Source of the DNA: Opitutia bacterium
Lineage (GTDB): Bacteria > Verrucomicrobiota > Verrucomicrobiia > Opitutales > Opitutaceae
Length of the DNA: 5,623 nucleotides
NCBI GenBank assembly: GCA_003157575.1
Contig: PMKA01000544.1
Span: 1 to 5,623, forward strand
Reading direction: 5' to 3'
Part shown: piece after piece, positions 1 to 2,733 of the stretch
Layout: the number at the start of each line of letters is the position of its first letter
Position numbering within the stretch: the stretch's first letter is position 1
Translations under genes and position numbers: made by a program
Notes under the pieces: generated by a model
What the model was told of the DNA's origin: nothing
What the model saw: the letters and a program-made list of their open reading frames with translations, nothing else
The model's database searches: none

Positions 1-151
1 GCGGTTCATTGAACGCCTTCACGGCGACCTTGCGGACGGCGACTTTCACGCCGATGCGCGAGGCCATGAGGCCGCCGTTGAGCTGGAGCGCGTGAAACAC
101 GCCGCTGCCCACGGTGCCGCCGCCGATCATGCCGATGTTGACCTGTTCCAT
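1..151 (-). CDS. hom: Homoserine dehydrogenase, N-terminal fragment (cut by window edge)
   Basis: The minus-strand frame starting with ATG at 151-149 stays open to the window edge and gives 50 residues. They begin MEQVNIGMIGGGTVGSGV, a Rossmann dinucleotide-binding start with GxGxxG at residues 10-15 followed by the GV typical of homoserine dehydrogenase. The next residues (HALQLNGGLMASRIGVKVAV) fit the first helix and second strand of this family. The enzyme reduces aspartate-4-semialdehyde to homoserine with NAD(P)H in the cytoplasm, the branch point to threonine and methionine. Only about an eighth of the usual 400-440 residues is visible, so the catalytic and any ACT domains cannot be judged. 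No strong Shine-Dalgarno precedes the ATG, but the family's Rossmann fold normally begins right there. The kinase gene ending at 198 reads in the same direction 46 bases upstream, so cotranscription is possible. Confidence 0.85.
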   Translation of the reverse strand, partial: MEQVNIGMIGGGTVGSGVFHALQLNGGLMASRIGVKVAVRKVAVKAFNEP

Positions 152-197
152 AAGCGCCGCCGAGCAAAGACAAAGAAGCCCGCCCCGACAATCCCGA

Positions 198-1103
198 TCA
201 TGACGATTCTCCGACAAACCTAAAAGGAGCACCAGGAGGCTGTCGGACCTGCGTTCCGGCCGCCTCCTGAAGGGCGCGTTCCTCCTCCTCGGGCAGGGGA
301 TCGCCGTTGTTCTCCAGGATGCGGCGGGCCAGGGGCTCAAGCAACCCGGCCTGCACTTTGACGACGCCACGACCCTCCCGCCACTGGATGACCGGCAGAC
401 CGTACGCATTGTTCTCCAGCACGACCCGGGCATAGGCGCGGCGGAGCGCGCGCAGGGCCGCTCGTGTCTCCGCACAAAGAACGGGAGCGACGGGCTCTTC
501 GACGGCCTTGGACGGAGCATCCGGCACAAGACGTATCAAGGTCTTTTGTTCGAGCGCGGCAACCCGGGGAGCGTCAATGATCTTCAGGACGCGGTCTTCC
601 TCTTCTGCGATCAACCGCGGATGGTCCCCGCCATTGTCGAAAAGGCGCCAGTGATCGAGGAGCGGTCGATAAGGCCCTATCAGCATCCGGAGCCCTTTGC
701 CAAACCGCCGTTCTTGCACGGAGTCGGGGATGTCATGGCCGCCCTTGCGCACGCGCTCGCGAATGCGCTCGCGGGTGACGTCCAGGCTCTCGACCCAGAG
801 GAAATCCAGCCGGATCCGGTAGCCGGCCTTTCTCGCCTTTTCAAGCAGCGCAGCATGGCCGTGTCCGGAAAGGGTCGTTTCAAAGGCAAAGTCCGTCCGT
901 TCGCTGAGCAGCCTCCGCAATCGGAGGATCATGATCCGGCCGGCCTCCAACGCAGCCCGGTCGGGCGCGAACGGCGACAGGCCGGCGGCGATCAAATCGG
1001 CGTTGACGAATTCGAGGCAATGCACCTCTGCGGGAAGAAAATCTCGCGCGTAGGTCGTCTTCCCTGCCCCGTTCGGCCCTGCGATGACGAAGAGTTTCGA
1101 CAT
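198..1103 (-). CDS. Zeta-toxin-family P-loop kinase (COG4185-like) with extra C-terminal domain
   Basis: This is a complete 301-residue protein. A Walker A motif GPNGAGKTT lies at residues 9-17 and a conserved NAD with Asp36 at 34-36, in the place of the catalytic aspartate of zeta/PezT toxins. FETTLSG follows at 74-80, and a basic stretch leading into GGHDIP (121-126) and RRF (132-134) is typical of chromosomal zeta-family ATPases. Zeta toxins phosphorylate UDP-N-acetylglucosamine and block cell-wall synthesis; many chromosomal relatives are uncharacterised and may have other substrates. The kinase core ends near residue 180. After a Pro/Ala/Glu-rich linker (about 192-210), residues 212-252 form an amphipathic helix then GLPVIQWREGRGVVKV, resembling the small protein often encoded next to such kinases. 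The tail (266-301) is acidic, then Gly/Pro-rich. No separate antitoxin gene is visible. The start at 1103 puts Walker A at the usual distance; the Shine-Dalgarno is weak. Family assignment is firm, toxin role is inferred. Confidence 0.85.
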   Translation of the reverse strand: MSKLFVIAGPNGAGKTTYARDFLPAEVHCLEFVNADLIAAGLSPFAPDRAALEAGRIMILRLRRLLSERTDFAFETTLSGHGHAALLEKARKAGYRIRLDFLWVESLDVTRERIRERVRKGGHDIPDSVQERRFGKGLRMLIGPYRPLLDHWRLFDNGGDHPRLIAEEEDRVLKIIDAPRVAALEQKTLIRLVPDAPSKAVEEPVAPVLCAETRAALRALRRAYARVVLENNAYGLPVIQWREGRGVVKVQAGLLEPLARRILENNGDPLPEEEERALQEAAGTQVRQPPGAPFRFVGESS

Positions 1104-1144
1104 CGCAGAAACTCAAACAGCACCGCCGGCTCCCGTCAACATCC

Positions 1145-1161
1145 GCGGCAGCTACAGCCGC
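1145..1161. other. Small hairpin upstream of the zeta-like kinase, in the 1104-1262 gap
   Basis: GCGGC (1145-1149) pairs perfectly with GCCGC (1157-1161) around a seven-base loop, 42 bases before the kinase start and about 100 bases past the ferritin stop. It has no T-run on either strand, so it is not a textbook terminator. It may be part of a dispersed repeat, or a structure in the leader of the kinase mRNA. The rest of the 159-base gap contains no gene. A GC-rich five-base stem (1244-1248 with 1256-1260) sits just past the ferritin stop, also without a T-run. Confidence 0.3.
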
Positions 1162-1262
1162 AGGCTCACGCTGATTTCACGGATGCGGATTTCTGCGCCT
1201 GGGAGACTGTCGGATTTGGTGAACGATTGAACCTGCCCCCCCTCCGCCGGGGCCGGGCGGCG

Positions 1263-1781
1263 TCAGTCTTCCTTCCCGCCGTCGTCGGCGAGGAGTTTCT
1301 CCACGTGGCGGTCGAGGTCCGACAGGCTGCCGGCGCACGAGGCGTGCTTGACGCGGTCGACGAGCTCGGCGGCCCAGGCCTCCTCCTCGACCTGCTCGTT
1401 GATGAACCAGTGCATGAGCACCTGGGCGGGGAAATCGTTCTCGACGAGCGCCGCGGTGAACACGGCGTCGATGCCCTGCGTGTTGGCCTGCTCCATCGCC
1501 TCGGCGTGTTGCACAAGATCGAGCAGCGCCGGAAAATCCTGTTTGGGCGCGGGGAGCGCCTCCAGCTCCGGCGGCACGCCGCGGTTGATGAGATGATCGA
1601 TGATCTTCGCGGCGTGCTCGCGTTCCTCGTCCGCCTGCTTGGCGAAAAACCGGGCGAACCCCTTCAGGTTCTGCACCGAGCACCAGATCGACATGGCGAG
1701 GTAGCCATGCGCGGCATTGAGTTCCTGGTTGGACTGGCGCTTCAGTCCGGAAAGCACTTTTGGCGGAATAGGTTTGGGCAT
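1263..1781 (-). CDS. ftnA: Non-haem ferritin (FtnA-like)
   Basis: The product is 172 residues, normal for bacterial ferritin. It should form a 24-subunit cytoplasmic cage that oxidises Fe(II) and stores ferric mineral. Every ferroxidase ligand expected from alignment with E. coli FtnA is visible: Glu20 and Tyr27 in the first helix (NQELNAAHGY), Glu53 and His56 (DEEREH), Glu97, and Glu129-Gln130 followed by Glu132-134 (NEQVEEE). HWF before the last motif matches the QWY of FtnA. There is no axial Met for inter-subunit haem as in bacterioferritin and no encapsulin-targeting tail. The start at 1781 is chosen because AAGGAG lies four bases upstream; the frame is open back to 1964, but that extension is basic, repeat-derived and unlike ferritin. 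The gene is monocistronic by spacing and divergent from the VOC gene. No recognisable Fur box was found. The symbol is given by family resemblance. Confidence 0.95.
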   Translation of the reverse strand: MPKPIPPKVLSGLKRQSNQELNAAHGYLAMSIWCSVQNLKGFARFFAKQADEEREHAAKIIDHLINRGVPPELEALPAPKQDFPALLDLVQHAEAMEQANTQGIDAVFTAALVENDFPAQVLMHWFINEQVEEEAWAAELVDRVKHASCAGSLSDLDRHVEKLLADDGGKED

Positions 1782-1785
1782 GATT

Positions 1786-1791
1786 CTCCTT
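1786..1791 (-). promoter_or_regulatory. Ribosome binding site deciding the ferritin start
   Basis: On the minus strand AAGGAG, within an A-rich run, sits four bases before the ATG at 1781. It is the only strong Shine-Dalgarno seen before a gene in the window. It settles the ferritin start against the in-frame upstream codons. Confidence 0.8.
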
Positions 1792-1808
1792 TTTTGGGTT
1801 CCCATTTC

Positions 1809-1836
1809 ATTCTGCACCGAACGCGCATAAACGCAA
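1809..1836 (-). promoter_or_regulatory. Candidate sigma70-like promoter for ferritin
   Basis: On the minus strand TTGCGT (1836-1831) and CAGAAT (1814-1809) are separated by 16 bases. They match the -35 and -10 consensus at three and four of six positions. Transcription would start near 1802, leaving a leader of about 20 bases before the ATG at 1781. The match is modest and the sigma preferences of this organism are unknown, so this is only a candidate. Confidence 0.25.
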
Positions 1837-1846
1837 GGTGGCCACC
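1837..1846. promoter_or_regulatory. Perfect 10-base palindrome abutting the candidate ferritin promoter
   Basis: GGTGGCCACC is a perfect palindrome lying immediately upstream of the candidate -35 hexamer of the ferritin gene. Its position would suit an activator or repressor half-site pair, but in GC-rich DNA such a palindrome can occur by chance. No known regulator motif is recognised. Confidence 0.2.
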
Positions 1847-1916
1847 GGTTCCGGCGGGGTCGCCGCGAAATGCCCCGTTCGGGTGCGCCTCCCATTATCT
1901 CGGGGCCCCGGTTGTC

Positions 1917-1996
1917 TTCTTTGTGTTCTCTGCGCTCTTTGCGGCTAATTCCAAAACGGATCATTCAGCCGCAAAGAACGCAAGGGACGCAGAGGC
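1917..1996. repeat. Inverted pair of triple 9-base repeats (dispersed-repeat-like element)
   Basis: The left arm is three consecutive 9-base units of consensus YTCTYTGYG at 1917-1925, 1926-1934 and 1935-1943. The right arm is three units of the complementary type at 1970-1978, 1979-1987 and 1988-1996. Positions 1919-1946 and 1967-1994 form a 28-base inverted repeat matching at 22 positions, with an uninterrupted 11-base core (1936-1946 with 1967-1977) around a 20-base loop. All six mismatches are transitions; four would be G-U pairs in a plus-strand transcript. Because the unit is nine bases, every frame across it gives repeating tripeptides, which explains the false coding look here. From memory, similar 'TTTGCG' 9-mer arrays are scattered through intergenic regions of PVC and some other genomes; that is recollection, not a search. 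It sits between divergent ferritin and VOC genes. Confidence 0.7.
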
Positions 1997-2006
1997 AGCG
2001 CTACCA

Positions 2007-2033
2007 ATTCGCGTCATCTGCGCAATCCGCGGT
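2007..2033 (+). repeat. Second array of three 9-base units (ATYYGCGNN)
   Basis: Three adjacent units at 2007-2015, 2016-2024 and 2025-2033 share the pattern ATYYGCG followed by two variable bases. The phase and core are like those of the inverted-repeat module ending at 1996, and the middle unit shares TCTGCG with the unit at 1926-1934. A further loosely matching stretch (ATCCGCAGAGGACGC) follows at 2052-2066. The two modules probably form one compound element. The remainder of the 1782-2123 region shows no gene; the VOC promoter could not be identified in 2067-2123. Confidence 0.55.
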
Positions 2034-2123
2034 CAAAAAGCATCGGCATCGATCCGCAGAGGACGCTCGCCTTGCCAGACGGGTCATTTCGCTGTTCAGT
2101 CCGGTCGAAGCCTGACCCCAATC

Positions 2124-2504
2124 ATGAAATTCGAACACTTTGCGCTTAACGTCCCCGATGTCCGCGCGATGGCGAGTTGGTACGTCGAACACCTCGGATT
2201 CAAGATCGCCCGCCAGCGGGAGGATGCGCCCCACACGCGCTTTCTCGCCGACGACACCGGCCGGGTGATCGTGGAGCTCTACACCAACCCGGCGGCGTCG
2301 ATACCCGCCTACCCGGCCCAGCACCCGCTGGTGTTTCATTTCGCCCTGGTGGCGGCGGATGCGCGGGCCGAATGCCGCCGGCTGGAGCAGGCCGGGGCCA
2401 CGCTCTTTCTTGAAGAGCCGCAGGCCGACGGATCGATGTTGATCATGATGCGCGATCCGTGGGGCGTGCCGGTCCAGCTCTGCCAGCGCGCCAAACCGTT
2501 TTAG
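2124..2504 (+). CDS. VOC-family (glyoxalase/bleomycin-resistance fold) protein
   Basis: The product is 126 residues, the usual size for a single-unit vicinal-oxygen-chelate protein with two beta-alpha-beta-beta-beta halves. The first half runs from MKFEHFALNV to VIVELYTN, the second from HPLVFHFALV to DPWGVPVQLCQR. Candidate metal ligands are His5, Glu51 and His72; the fourth place, usually Glu in the last strand, is Gln118. The family covers glyoxalase I, fosfomycin-resistance thiol transferases, dioxygenases and many enzymes of unknown substrate. The sequence does not pick one, so no symbol is given. The DPWG...QL ending is common in uncharacterised members. The ATG at 2124 is chosen because the fold begins directly there; the frame is open far upstream, but that part reads through the repeat element and antisense to ferritin. 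No clear Shine-Dalgarno is seen. Confidence 0.88.
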   Translation: MKFEHFALNVPDVRAMASWYVEHLGFKIARQREDAPHTRFLADDTGRVIVELYTNPAASIPAYPAQHPLVFHFALVAADARAECRRLEQAGATLFLEEPQADGSMLIMMRDPWGVPVQLCQRAKPF

Positions 2505-2517
2505 CGGCAGCGGGTCG

Positions 2518-2544
2518 GGACGGCGGCCTCAAGACCTGCCGTCC
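2518..2544 (+). terminator. Hairpin just after the VOC gene
   Basis: GGACGGC (2518-2524) pairs perfectly with GCCGTCC (2538-2544), extendable by a G-U and a G-C pair to nine pairs with a nine-base loop. It begins 14 bases past the stop codon, a good place for a transcript end. No T-run follows, so it may be a Rho-type or processing end, or a dispersed GC-rich hairpin, rather than a standard intrinsic terminator. Confidence 0.35.
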
Positions 2545-2691
2545 GGCATCAAGGAGCGTGCCACCGTAGCCCATCCGAGCCAGGAGCATAACAACGAGAC
2601 ACTCGGGAAACTGCGGTGAGGAAGGGGCGATGGAGCGCCGCTCTCCAAGGGACCGATCGGTTGCCGAACCGCGCGATCCAGGATTCCGAGA

Positions 2692-2733
2692 AATCCGCGC
2701 AGCGGATTCAAAAGGAGGCGCGTCCGCGCATCC
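2692..2733 (-). terminator. Hairpins after the kinase-pyrophosphorylase gene, weak intrinsic terminator
   Basis: Two structures follow the stop codon on the minus strand. The first, directly adjacent (2714-2733), pairs GGA-G-GCGC with GCGC-A-TCC around a four-base loop, with one mismatch. The second (2692-2708) is a perfect seven-base stem, AATCCGC with GCGGATT, around a three-base loop. On the minus strand it ends in ATT followed by TCTC, a short and imperfect T-run. Together they could end transcription of the long gene. The remaining part of the 2505-2733 gap shows no gene. Confidence 0.4.

Noticed and set aside
6..191. Short minus-strand open frame at the left edge
   Set aside because: It overlaps hom in another frame and gives an Arg/His-rich product, while the hom frame gives a clean Rossmann start.
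128..199. Short ATG frame (MIGIVGAGFFVFARRR...) overlapping the zeta-like kinase stop
   Set aside because: It ends after about 24 codons inside hom, lacks a Shine-Dalgarno and has no independent support. The hydrophobic look is probably chance.
1891..1902. ATTATC-like stretch considered as a Fur box upstream of ferritin
   Set aside because: Only one short AT-rich half matches. The flanking sequence is GC-rich with no second half-site.
1782..1964. In-frame N-terminal extension of ferritin
   Set aside because: The extension is basic, partly derived from the 9-base repeats, and does not resemble ferritin. A strong Shine-Dalgarno sits directly before the ATG at 1781.
2072..2100. TTGCCA...TTCAGT considered as the VOC promoter
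   Set aside because: Spacing is acceptable, but the -10 match is poor and it cannot be told from background.
546..2123. A very long plus-strand open frame running into the VOC gene
   Set aside because: It reads antisense through the zeta-like kinase and ferritin, both with clear family motifs, and then through the repeat element. VOC homology begins only at the Met at 2124. The open frame reflects high GC content.
2529..2711. Possible 60-residue minus-strand gene in the convergent gap
   Set aside because: It would need a TTG start inside the hairpin region, has no Shine-Dalgarno at proper spacing and no recognisable domain, and covers the candidate terminators.
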